From NCBI GenBank assembly GCA_028565635.1, contig JAOXYB010019882.1, positions 1 through 17,701 of the forward strand: a stretch of 17,701 bases of DNA, read 5' to 3'. Numbering within the stretch: position 1 is the stretch's first letter; the number at the start of each line of letters is the position of its first letter. The notes beneath the pieces are model-generated. The model saw nothing but the letters and a program-made list of their open reading frames with translations. It did not search any database and was not told where the DNA came from. A program made the position numbers and the translations under genes. Of this stretch, positions 8,982-17,701 are shown piece after piece. This stretch comes from Phoronis ovalis (lineage: Eukaryota; Phoronida; Phoronidae).

Positions 8982-9583
8982 AAGGCCTTGTTCGCACGAG
9001 CACAAATAATCGCGATTAAACTCACTTGCAAGATTAATGCACCATTTTTTATGTCGTGTGAACTCTTGGGAAATAAATCATGAAAGATAAATCTCTCATT
9101 TTTAATCCACCAAAAGAGGTAGACTGAAACTAAGAATCGTGATTCATGCCGTGTGAACAGGTGGACTATTATCTTGAAAGATAGACATGTCCAGTAATGT
9201 CATTTAGCATGATTATTCTTCATGAAAGCATCAGTACCAAAAAAAAATATGCTGTCTTCTCTTTGTTAATATTCTCGTACATGATATCCTGCCTTCGTAA
9301 TCACCCTTGCTCAATGATTTTGTGAGAAAAATTGCCAAGTTGTAGTTTCCTAGAAAAATATGCTTTGCTTGTTGTGTAGTCCAGGATATTAGTGGGGATT
9401 CCATAAACAAAATATTGCACATGTGCATATACAACATAGGGGTCAATCTACTGGCCTGGGAAGAATGTTCAATTGTGATTGAATTATTATAGTGCAAATG
9501 ATCATTAATCGCGATTAAAGTTTGTAAGAATCGCTCTTTACCGGCTAATATTTTGATCGCGATTGTTCCTGCAAACAAGGCTT
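8982..9583. mobile_element. Non-autonomous DNA transposon with terminal inverted repeats (MITE-like)
   Basis: About 600 bases. The left end AAGGCCTTGTTCGCACGAGC and the reverse complement of the right end AAAGCCTTGTTTGCAGGAAC match at 16 of 20 positions, and both are followed by AATCGCGAT. Subterminal palindromes occur at 9007-9018 (TAATCGCGATTA), 9505-9518 (TTAATCGCGATTAA) and 9556-9563 (ATCGCGAT), with a decayed one at 9134-9145 (GAATCGTGATTC). The motif TCGTGTGAAC, resembling the reverse complement of the terminal GTTCGCACGA, occurs inside near 9054 and, as CCGTGTGAAC, near 9148. No transposase is present; the minus-strand open frame at 9231-9578 is not recognisable. Target-site duplications are not clear, so the superfamily is not assigned. 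Confidence 0.75.
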
Positions 9584-10039
9584 TAATTAAAACTAGATTT
9601 TTTTTTATGGCTTGTGACTAGCCTTTTTTACTTTTACTTACCTCAAAGAATTTTTAAAGTCAAAACACAAAAGAAATTGAAAGAGGTATTTATATATTTT
9701 TCTTGGCCTAAACAATTTAGAACTCACCTAACAAAAATTCCATTTTGGGTGATGAGTTATCGAGAGACCATAATGAGAAAATTTCAGCAATTCTACACTT
9801 AAAGCTGGGACTTAACTGAACATACAAAAGTACTTCAAATGCATTAACAGTATTAAGTAGATTGTTCTGCATTGATTAAAATGAGCTGTCACAAACAGAT
9901 TAAGTATAACCCCACCCTTCTTTGTTCTTACTTTTATTTGATAACAATAGGCTTCACAATTAACAAACTGGGGAGAAATATTCTTGAAGGTTTCCAGTTG
10001 TATATTTTCATGAGACAAATATTCTAGTTTCCTATGTTT
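9584..10039. other. AT-rich non-coding stretch
   Basis: Ordinary AT-rich sequence. It contains a minus-strand donor-like GAG followed by GTAAGT near 9641 with about 29 open codons before it. They do not resemble TIKI or any family I know. Nothing else is supported. Confidence 0.4.
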
Positions 10040-10297
10040 TGTAATTTGTAGAATTTTTGATAATTCTCAAACTTTGTGTGATCACTTCTTTACAGTAAAA
10101 TTTATAAAAAAAATACTTTTCCACAGATTTATTATATTCGAAACTTGGATGTTCTTCCTTCTTTAGTTTTTTAGTACTTCGCAATTAAAATTGCATTTTA
10201 AACTTTTTTACCAATTTATTATGTTCAAAACGTCTTCCTCTATTAATTTTCTCAGTGTTATACAATTAAAAATGCGTTTTTTCCCCATTTACGTATG
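10040..10297. repeat. Degenerate tandem repeat, unit about 86 bases, two to three copies
   Basis: ATTTATTAT(A/G)TTC(G/A)AAAC at about 10127 and 10213 starts two blocks. Each continues with a CTTCC-CT segment and then CAATTAAAAATGC or its variant CAATTAAAATTGC near 10181 and 10263. A weaker earlier copy, lacking the first part, begins near 10040. Copies are diverged, so the array is old. A plus-strand open frame across the last unit is a by-product of the repeat. Confidence 0.55.
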
Positions 10298-11095
10298 TTT
10301 GCTAAAAATAACACTCACTGATGCAACTCATGAAACAGCCTTATTTTATTACAATTTTGAAGAAAATTATCTTTTTTCTTATATTTGGTATTTCTCAAAA
10401 TTTACAATAAAATCCCCCCAAAATATGAAATTGAGCATGTAATTGCCTGGAGTTGCTGTTGAGCAATTGGTATTTAACTGATATCAAATTATCTACTGAA
10501 AGATTTGTCTTAGTACAGGCAGATGTCACTCATTCTACTCTTTATATTGCTGTCAAAATGTTTATTAATAACTTAAGTACAACATAAGTAGGTCATTGAT
10601 AAAACAATACTACTTCATTACAATGGTAGCAATTCTTAGAATGACACATACCATACATACATAGTTCTATACTGCAAAACAGAAAAGAATAAACTGACAC
10701 AAGTTGGATATATGGCTCATTTTAATAATACCACTGTTGCTTTTGTGGGTAGACTCCAAGAGCCAAATAGTGAAAGTTAAAAAAAAACATATATGACCTG
10801 ATGCCTTTTAATGTTTTTTTTTGTTAGATCTTTTAGGGCAAGTTATGTCTAAGAAATGGGCAACAGCACAACATGTTTGTCAAAGACCTAGGGGTACTCT
10901 ACATTTTCTTGAGAGTGTAACAATTTTGGGAAATATAAATTCTTGGAAAAGCAGAAAGTAGAAAGAATGAGAAATGATTCAGGATTAGAGACTAATGTAA
11001 CTTTCAATAAATGAACCTTGTATCAAAGGAACAAATTTCTGCTCATGATTTATTTCCAAAATAAGCACATTTTTGTCTACTTTTTCTAATAGCAT
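10298..11095. other. AT-rich non-coding stretch
   Basis: No protein-like frame, RNA gene or strong repeat is visible. The sequence contains several A and T homopolymer runs, for example near 10779 and 10815. Confidence 0.4.
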
Positions 11096-11392
11096 TCAAT
11101 TGCAAAGAAATAACAACATGCAGTGTGTAACAACATACAGCTGTAATTGCTGGTTTATTTTTAAGTCGTTTCCCCAATGATTAGGACCTAAAATTATTTT
11201 GCAAGCACAGGCTAAGTCCATTGAGTACTGACCAATTTTGTACTTGGTCCGTGATGGCGAGATGACTTTAGGTTCTAACAGGTGGATGTTGGACAGCCCT
11301 GTACTTGTATTGCCTGTTTTTGTAGGCCTCCTGTCACTTCTGTGTATTGCTACATTACAACCAATAATTACCCAGGCAAGGCAATATGTGTA
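11096..11392 (-). other. Stop-free 98-codon minus-strand frame in a G+C-richer island, unknown
   Basis: The frame runs from just after a TAG to a TGA at 11098-11096 with no ATG until position 11222, so it was judged by stop-to-stop reading. Its middle part has a balanced, protein-like composition: RRPTKTGNTSTGLS, then IHLLEPKVISPSRTKYKIGQ, then MDLACACKII. It is not a TIKI exon by any motif I know. A frame of about 98 codons is expected roughly once by chance in a window this size and composition, and the plus strand is also open for about 42 codons here. It could be a relic of a mobile element, an unknown exon, or chance. Confidence 0.2.
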
Positions 11393-13501
11393 CTAAATTA
11401 TGTAAACTGTTAGAATAAAATGAAATCGGAGTTTCTGTGAATTTTAAGAGTGCCAAAATTTCTTTAAAATAGGACTGCATGAATTTTGAGATATTTCAAT
11501 TTCCATGAAATAAGGGGGTAGTAATTTCCAAAAATTGTACAAATCTGGAAGAGGGGGGGTGTACGAATGATGCAACCGTATGAATAGAATTTTTATCAAA
11601 GTATTGAAATACGTTCATGCACCTACTAAGATTATCTCGTTTACCTACAGGTGCTAACCATAACTAGAATAAGCCTTTGTGCCAGTTTCCAATCCAAACT
11701 TTGGATATACATGCTGACAAGATTCCAATAAAATGCAACTTTTTGATACATGTCATGCATGCTGTTACAACAAAACACCCAACAGGCTCATACTGTCACA
11801 TTCTAAGGTCTAGTTTTTAAGTAGAACACCTGGTTGTACAATGCCTAATAGTATAAAACTTGTATGATACTGCAGAAATCATTTTAATGAAGTAACCAAT
11901 GCCTGTTCTACCTAAAATTAAATTAATATGTTATTTATGATTAATTGTAGCACAATTATTTTTCTGATCTGAATGTCTCATTAAATCATCGTTTTCTTTG
12001 ATCAATGGTGAATCTTCGTATAATTGCATCGCAGATTTCTAAAACATTGAACAGTGGCAGTTCAATTCGTAATATTTAATCTTGCAAATTCTTTTTTTTT
12101 TTATTTGCAGTACTTTATGTAATACTTCTTGCTTCGTTACACACAAAATCTGCACTTTTTACATCACTACAGGATGCTATTTGTCGCAGTAGTTTTTGAT
12201 GTTGCACAGAGAAATACAATGCAAATACAACACAATAACATAGTTTAAAAGGATCTAGTAGCAACTGGATCTTTCGGAAATTTAGGCCCATTTTTAATTT
12301 TTATCATCATATGCATTTATTATTTTACATAGCACTGGTGGAATAAGGAATGAATCAGTGTTTAAATTCTAGATTTTTTTCAAAAAATAATTAAAAACTA
12401 TTCCTAACAAATCCAGAAAAAATTCTGGACACTTAAAATGATCTTAACTCTCAAACAACACCCTAAGCTGTTTAGAAAATCACAAGCAATCTTCAGTAAG
12501 TTCAGCAGCTTAACCATACTACAACGACGAGTCCCTGCAATTTATACTTCAAGACATTTAAGTTTTTAATAAAACCCCTGTAAGCCATGCAAATGCTACA
12601 GAAGCGGAGTTCAAAAATTTCAATGCAACGGGCAGCATGTCTAAATGTTAATATCATGAATTTTCTGAAATGCACAGAGCCTAACATAGAGAAATCTTTT
12701 TGTAATTGAATATGGAATTGTTGAAGTTCTTCATTGTGAATTTTATCATTGCTGAGTAGGAGTGATTTTAGTTGACAGATCACGATAGTTACATTGATTT
12801 CATTCATTTTGATCTGTCTATGTGAAGCGCTTAATCAAATACATGTCAGTTTTATATCATAAGGTAATGACATATACACACTATGCTTCCACAACATGTT
12901 CACTCTTCATTCTCCCTTAGAAACTGTTTTGACTGTCAGCCTTCAACACTCCCATTTAGCATACTAAAATTTAGTTCTAGAATGCTGCTTTGACTCTGGT
13001 GTCATCCAACTTCATTGAAATAGTTGTTATATAACATTGGTTATGAAAAGAACCAGCACATTTTTATAGAATTATAATTAGAAATCTATTTTTAAAAAAG
13101 CCAGAAAATCAAAGAAAAAAGAATTTATAACTAGGTATGAATGATCTTGTGCAAAACAGCAATTTTTAATGTGTTCTATTTAACAATGGAAAAGCAGAAG
13201 CCGTTTCAGATTAATTGATTCGAAAATAAGAAGTGTAAATGAAATATGAATCAAGAGTCTGCTTCATGACTGGCCTGTTATGTAGCAGACTTTATACATT
13301 GCAAAATATGTGTTGTCAAAATAAAAAACATTTTGGCACAACATAACACAACAACATATTAGTGAACTTTTTACTAGTTTTGGGAGGAAGTTTAAAAGAC
13401 AGTTTACATGTTCTATGTCATACCTAATGAGGGCTTCACATTTCTTTTGTTGCAAAAGAAATCAAACGCCATGTACTCAGCTTCAGATTTCCTTAAGTAT
13501 T
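11393..13501. other. AT-rich non-coding stretch with minor repeats
   Basis: At 11480-11590 there is a segment (GGGGGTGTACGAATGATG and TGTACAAATCTGGAAGAGG) resembling, in the opposite orientation, pieces of 8290-8395. A perfect 9-base hairpin, TTTCTTTTG with CAAAAGAAA around TTG, is at 13441-13461. The minus-strand frame at 12502-12807 has no recognisable family. I see nothing else. Confidence 0.4.
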
Positions 13502-13620
13502 AATAAGGTGGACAGGTACAAGAGATGAAAATCAATATGATACCTCATTATTTTATTCACTTGATAGGTGTCAACAGGTAAAAGAAATGAGAAATCATTA
13601 ACTTCTGATTAATGCTGGAG
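13502..13620. repeat. Degenerate tandem duplication, unit about 62 bases
   Basis: AAGGTGGACAGGTACAAGAG with ATGAAAATCA and ATAGGTGTCAACAGGTAAAA with GAAATGAGAAATCA are two successive versions of one unit, beginning near 13505 and 13565. Downstream parts are diverged. Confidence 0.45.
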
Positions 13621-14250
13621 CAAGGAATACATGAAAAGGAAAGAACTAATAAAGCATGTTTTCCTGTATTTTTGATATCCATTAATCAACACCTGCGGAG
13701 TGCTGAGCCACAGTCTAAACTGTAGTCTCAAAGCTTTCAAAATAGGAACTGCTAACAAATTACACCGTTGAAACTTAGGGGTGTTCTGCTTTTAGTTGTG
13801 TGGGAGAAGGGAGGAAGACCCCACCACCCTTAATATATTTAATGCTTTATTACATGCTATTGTATGATGTACATAAGTGGATTAGAACCCACTATTCATA
13901 CTTCTTTTTTGCAGTACCTTCCTTCCCTCTTATACTTGTTACTAAAAGCATAACAGCCATAGCCCGGGGGTACTCAAGGTATCTTTTTAGTGGGGGTGTG
14001 CAGCCCAGTTGAAAATTTTGGATTTGGATTGTATACTTCTTACGGTATTTTTTTGGATTGATACCGTAAAGAAATTAAAAAATTGGGATTGCTACCAGCT
14101 GCTTACAGCAAATAATTAGGGTTGCTCCTACAAGAGAGCAAACCTATTGGTTTCTTCTTCTTTTCCAATTTTCAGCAAGCTATATCTCGCAGACGGTTAC
14201 AGCTAGGAACTTGATACTTGATGTATGACATCCCTGGGGTAGGCCATTGT

Positions 14251-14290
14251 TGACCTGGAGGTCAAAAGGTCATTTGAAGGTCAAAGGTCA
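14251..14290. promoter_or_regulatory. Cluster of five perfect nuclear-receptor half-sites (ER2, DR2, DR5, DR1)
   Basis: TGACCT at 14251-14256 is followed after GG by AGGTCA (14259-14264), after AA by AGGTCA (14267-14272), after TTTGA by AGGTCA (14278-14283), and after A by AGGTCA (14285-14290). DR1, DR2 and DR5 are established spacings for RXR heterodimers, RAR and related receptors, and DR1 also for HNF4-type receptors. The sequence shows the sites exactly. That they are bound or act on the TIKI gene is inference. Confidence 0.6.
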
Positions 14291-14503
14291 AATTTTAAAA
14301 ATCAAAATGTTCTAAAATGATTGTATTGAGTATTTTAGATGATCTTTGAGAAGATTTCGGTACTAAAAGGTTTTGTTTTTATTTTTTTGGCATCTTTTCT
14401 TTTAATTTATTGATCGTCCAAAATTCCCTAAGCCATATCTCGAAGTCTGTTGTAGTTAAAGACATGATATTTGAGGTTTGACATCCCCAGGGTAGGCCAT
14501 TGC

Positions 14504-14543
14504 TGACCTTGGGATCAAATGGTCATTTAGGGGTCAAAGGTCA
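14504..14543. promoter_or_regulatory. Decayed second copy of the nuclear-receptor half-site cluster
   Basis: Same 40-base register as 14251-14290 in the second unit: TGACCT, then GGATCA, TGGTCA, GGGTCA and AGGTCA at matching positions. GGGTCA-A-AGGTCA keeps a good DR1, and TGGTCA-TTTAG-GGGTCA keeps the DR5 spacing. Confidence 0.4.
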
Positions 14544-14863
14544 AAATTCTAAAAATGATGTTGAAAGGTAATTTGGTGTCATTTAACGTTCATAAAAGCC
14601 AATATGAGCAACCTGCCTTTGCTACAAGGCTATCTAGTTTAGATTAATTTTAGGTTTGTATCCATAAAACGATTTGTGGAATTTGGTTTATATCAGTCAG
14701 TTTGCGTAAAAATGGATTGCTACTCAAATATTTAAAAAATTTGGATTGCTACCCTTATATTTCACAAAATTTGGATTGCTACCTTTTTATTTCAAAAAAT
14801 TTGGATTGGTTTCCGCGGCACATCCCCGCAGTCAAAAAACCTTGAGTACCCCCCCCCCCCCGG

Positions 14864-16048
14864 AGCCATTGCAAGTATTTTTCATTGTAATTTCCTCTTC
14901 AGAATTCTTTTAAACAAACAAAATCTGTCCAGTTGTGCCAGTAAATTGATGACATGACCTCAATTTTATGCATTAAAATGGTAGCTGTTAATTACAAATT
15001 GAACAAACAAGAAACTTTTTTCACCTGAACATTTAATGTGGGGTTATTAGACAAGCTAGGTAAACCAACTGACAATAGTAAGAGCTAATGCATTGACTCG
15101 GTGGCACCAGACAAAATCGGCATTAAAAAGAAAACCAACTGGATTACCTTGCTCCCTGTTTACTAAAGTTAATCATGGCCCAAAACCAAATACATGGCTT
15201 ATGCTAATTCCTTTAGAGCTCCAGCTTAGGATAAAATTTTTACTTAATGGCAAAAGTTTGAAAATATTTAGGAAACCATTAGATCAATTTTTAATCTGAT
15301 TTTTAATACTGAAGTCTTGTTTTCTCAAAAATCAGACACTTGCAGGATTATTTACAGGATTTTTTTTAATATTCAGTATTTTTCACCTAACATTGTTTTT
15401 GCCATGCTATATCATTCTTTCTTCATCCAAATTGTCCTTTGATTCTACTGCACAGGGTTACTACAGAATTATTTCATTCAAAGAATTGACTGACAAATAA
15501 GTTTTATGAATGGATAACTTTTTTTCTTATTTTTTCTTAATATATTCAGAGCACCATATTTAAATACTGCAGCTTCAGCCAAAGCTCTACTCTTTACTCC
15601 GCCCCACCCCTCCCTTAACAGTAGATAATAGGACTCTGGAGTAAGATTAGAGTAACCATGTTTGTGTCCTCACAGGTTAAAACTGATAAAGCACACATCA
15701 TTAAATACCAAATTTATCACATTAATCTATATACATTTATCCCAATATTTATACAAATAACATAATTTTCTTTTGATCTTAGGGTCATGAAGGTTGATAA
15801 GAGCTGAAATGAATCAACCTCAAGTATGTAATCAAAGTAATTGTTTACTGTATGTGTGAATCAACTGCTATCTCCTACCAATGTGATACTTTAACAAAAC
15901 AATTTATATATCATGTATTCAGATTTCAAAAAATACATCTGGATACATTTTGGTGACTAACTGCGTGAGCACCAAGTCACACACATCCAGAGATGTATAT
16001 CCCGCTGTTATTTCAGCTATTTTTCTAAGCTTTCATCAGCATTTTATT
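14864..16048. other. AT-rich non-coding stretch
   Basis: The plus-strand frame at 15093-15299 has no recognised family and begins at a TTG. A short C-rich patch (CCGCCCCACCCCTCCC) lies at 15600-15615. No RNA gene or strong repeat is seen. Confidence 0.4.
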
Positions 16049-16280
16049 CAATTTTGAGCAAGCTATATATTACGAAGACAGTTTCAGGTAGACATGTTTT
16101 TTTTAGATATGACAAGCCAGAGGAGATCAATAGGTCAATTAGGGGTCAAATTGCTAAAATTGCTTTAAACCTTTGAACAAGAGATTATATGTTTATATTG
16201 TTAACTGCTTATTTTTTGCCACCAAAAGTCACAGTGTACATTAGCAGCAATCTTTGATTTCCTAAAAGGCCATCTAGTTT
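16049..16280. mobile_element. Single-unit relative of the inner repeat element
   Basis: It begins CAATTTTGAGCAAGCTATAT, like CAATTTTCAGCAAGCTATAT at 14165, and ends AAGGCCATCTAGTTT, like 14626-14640. It holds one unit instead of two and is more diverged. It keeps AGATCA-AT-AGGTCA-ATTAG-GGGTCA at 16124-16148, the DR2 and DR5 register of the half-site cluster. The outer GGGGGTACTC ends are absent, which supports the inner repeat being an independent family. Confidence 0.6.
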
Positions 16281-17701
16281 GAATTGCAATTTAATATTAA
16301 CTTGGGGTATAAAAACAAGTTGGCAAAAAAAAAATTCAGAAAAAATCTAAGGAATATTTTCAAAAACTTCTGAGGAGTGCAATAAATTTAAGGCACAGGT
16401 GACAAAAGCACTGTAGAATGCATGCAATAAGACAGAACACGAACAAGAAGAGATATCTCTGCCTTTTATATAACATCAATATCTGATACCATTTCATAAT
16501 GTGATCAGATTCCAAGGTCAATATTGTGTCTTTAGTCAAGTAAATGCCCTAGGGACTAGGGTGCCTATAAAGAAGTGTGTTAATATCCTAACAAAAGTAA
16601 ATATGAAAATTCAACTTTTCATCATTTGTTGTTTACTTGTGTACTCAAAGGTGTGAATGAATTCAAGAGTTTATTGAACACAAATATAAACATCTCTGAA
16701 TGTCTTAAATGTTAGCTTAGTTCGACATTTACATAAGAAAACAGCGACAAGTTTAATTTTTGACTACAAAATCAAGAACTTTGCAGCCATAATAGTTAGA
16801 TTTTGTTAGTAACACATGCAACACTATCTTTAAACAGAAAAACAGTTTTCAAACCAGCTTCATGTAGGAACAAAAACCCCTTTAGACTTTTGTTTTCAAA
16901 ATTGTTTTAGTATGTACCTTATGGCACAAGCTTCTTATTTATATACCATAACAACCTTGAAAACAAAATTCTAAAATGATTTAGTTCCATACATGAAAGT
17001 AGTTATTGTCAGAACTGTTGACAAATATTTTACAGAAACTGAAGATTTATAGATGCAAAATCCATTGCATGCACTGGACACTGGCTTCTTCACCTCAAGG
17101 CTTAAACTTAATGCAGCTTGGAAAGGATTAAGTGAAACACAATATCCAAGGTATAGCTTAGGGGAAGATTAAGAAAAAATCCTACCAAACAACCAGTTTG
17201 TAAATGCATATTTAGGTGACTTAATATGAAAACTATACCACAAAAATATGTACTTTGCTAATGAGTGAACCCTATGATCACTTAAGCAACAAGAAATTGG
17301 GTGTGCTGTTTCAACATTGTAATCCTCTACCTAAGTAACAAAAAAGTGTGTGCAGTCCTGTTTTTTATGATTTTTTTAACTTGTCTAGTCAGCTAATTGC
17401 GGGGATATGATATATGGTACCAATTATTTTTAGCGTATAAAAAGAAAAGACGGACAAAAAACTGTCTGGACAACATGAATTTGACAATGCACCGTTATTA
17501 TTCAATTTCACAAAACCACAGATGGCAAATTTTATGCCATGTTTATGTCCACAAAATTAAAGACTACATTTATACTGTGACTAGAGGGGCATGACAGCTT
17601 TTATTATTCAAATCAATTTACCTTCCCAAGTAGTATGAACTAAGGACAGGTGTAATTACATGACATAAGCAGTGTTAGTCTCTACCACATTCTACAATAT
17701 A
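16281..17701. other. AT-rich non-coding stretch to the window end
   Basis: No exon, RNA gene or clear mobile element is visible. A segment at 17161-17202 weakly resembles 661-702 (GGGAAGA... TCCTACCAA... TTGTA). The plus-strand frame at 17397-17594 begins at a GTG-type or TTG-type codon and has no recognised family. Confidence 0.4.

Larger units (their letters stand above)
14117..14640. mobile_element. Inner repeat element with two internal homologous units
   Basis: It lies inside the GGATTG array and contains two related units. The first (about 14165-14330) and second (about 14418-14575) share ATATCTCG, ACATCCC, GGTAGGCCATTG and GGTCAAAGGTCAAA, at a constant offset of 253 bases (for example TGACCT at 14251 and 14504). 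The 3' end, AAGGCTATCTAGTTT at 14626-14640, is also the end of the separate copy at 16049-16280. The start near GGGTTGCTCCTACAAG is approximate. No terminal inverted repeats and no coding capacity are seen; it may be a non-autonomous element of unknown class. Confidence 0.65.
13964..14863. mobile_element. Terminal-inverted-repeat element with 30-base internal array, split by an inner repeat
   Basis: The left end CCGGGGGTACTCAAGG (13964-13979) and the reverse complement of the right end (CCGG, a G run, then GTACTCAAGG) are inverted copies. Similarity continues inward through GGGGGTGTGC against GGGGATGTGC, giving imperfect repeats of about 45 bases. AGC(C) flanks both ends as a possible short target duplication. 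Inside are units containing GGATTG at 14026, 14055 and 14086, and again at 14714, 14743, 14773 and 14803, so the period is 29-31 bases in the same direction on both sides. The array is interrupted between about 14117 and 14641 by unrelated sequence, consistent with a later insertion. No transposase is encoded. The right terminal C run is 13 bases against 5 G on the left. Confidence 0.8.

Noticed and set aside
9231-9578. 115-codon minus-strand open frame
   Set aside because: It lies within the MITE-like element, starts at an arbitrary codon near the inverted repeat, and shows no transposase motif.
9642-9728. Minus-strand stretch of about 29 codons before a consensus GTAAGT donor
   Set aside because: The acceptor choice is ambiguous, and the product resembles neither TIKI nor any family I know.
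11262-11290. Possible tRNA-type B box (GGTTCTAAC) suggesting a SINE
   Set aside because: The match to GGTTCRANNCC is incomplete and no A box with suitable spacing or tRNA fold is visible.
12502-12807. 101-codon minus-strand open frame
   Set aside because: No recognised motif, no supporting splice signals, and the length is within chance for this window.
13441-13461. Perfect 9-base hairpin TTTCTTTTG/CAAAAGAAA
   Set aside because: Short and low-complexity; expected occasionally by chance in this composition.
15016-15075. Minus-strand open stretch ending NNPTLNVQ before a GTGAAA donor, considered as the missing TIKI exon
   Set aside because: Only about 20 codons, and it lacks the family motifs expected before VVFALNQTL; the resemblance is superficial.
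15093-15299. 68-codon plus-strand frame
   Set aside because: Begins at TTG, matches no family I know, and has no clear splice sites.

Overview
This is an AT-rich (by eye about one-third G+C), intron-rich stretch of animal nuclear DNA. It is probably from an invertebrate; the species cannot be named from sequence alone. There are no bacterial-style gene arrays, rRNA genes, convincing tRNA genes or CRISPR arrays.

The only gene I recognise is on the minus strand: a partial TIKI-type membrane metalloprotease (TRABD2 family, the Wnt-clipping inhibitors). Two exons are secure. Exon 5766-6087 carries the conserved block from VVFALNQTL to FFFAFGAG. Exon 5194-5284 continues with [10 protein letters not shown] and FEVEH. 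They join in phase across a 481-base intron with a canonical acceptor and GTAAGT donors. A third exon at 322-453 is a phase-compatible candidate for the basic region that follows the catalytic domain. The signal peptide, the first GX2H motif and the C-terminal membrane anchor are not visible. The 5' exons probably lie beyond 17701 or were not detected, and the 3' end lies to the left of base 1. Most of the window is therefore read as intron of this gene, though it could include flank or other untranslated sequence.

The rest is non-coding DNA full of decayed and nested repeats. At 1-130 there is a CGACAA-rich tract with an imperfect hairpin. At 2489-2590 there is an almost perfect foldback palindrome with an internal 18-19 base duplication. 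At 8187-8592 a block occurs twice about 340 bases apart. At 8982-9583 there is a non-autonomous DNA-transposon-like element with terminal inverted repeats and several ATCGCGAT palindromes. At 10040-10297 and 13502-13620 there are degenerate tandem repeats. At 13964-14863 there is an inverted-repeat-bounded element built from about 30-base GGATTG units and split by a second repeat family, which recurs alone at 16049-16280.

The most interesting signal is inside that inner repeat. At 14251-14290 there are five perfect AGGTCA nuclear-receptor half-sites arranged as ER2, DR2, DR5 and DR1. The same register, with decayed half-sites, is seen in the two related copies at 14504-14543 and 16124-16148. 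This could be a mobile element that spreads retinoid-type receptor sites. The sequence shows the motif; function is inference.
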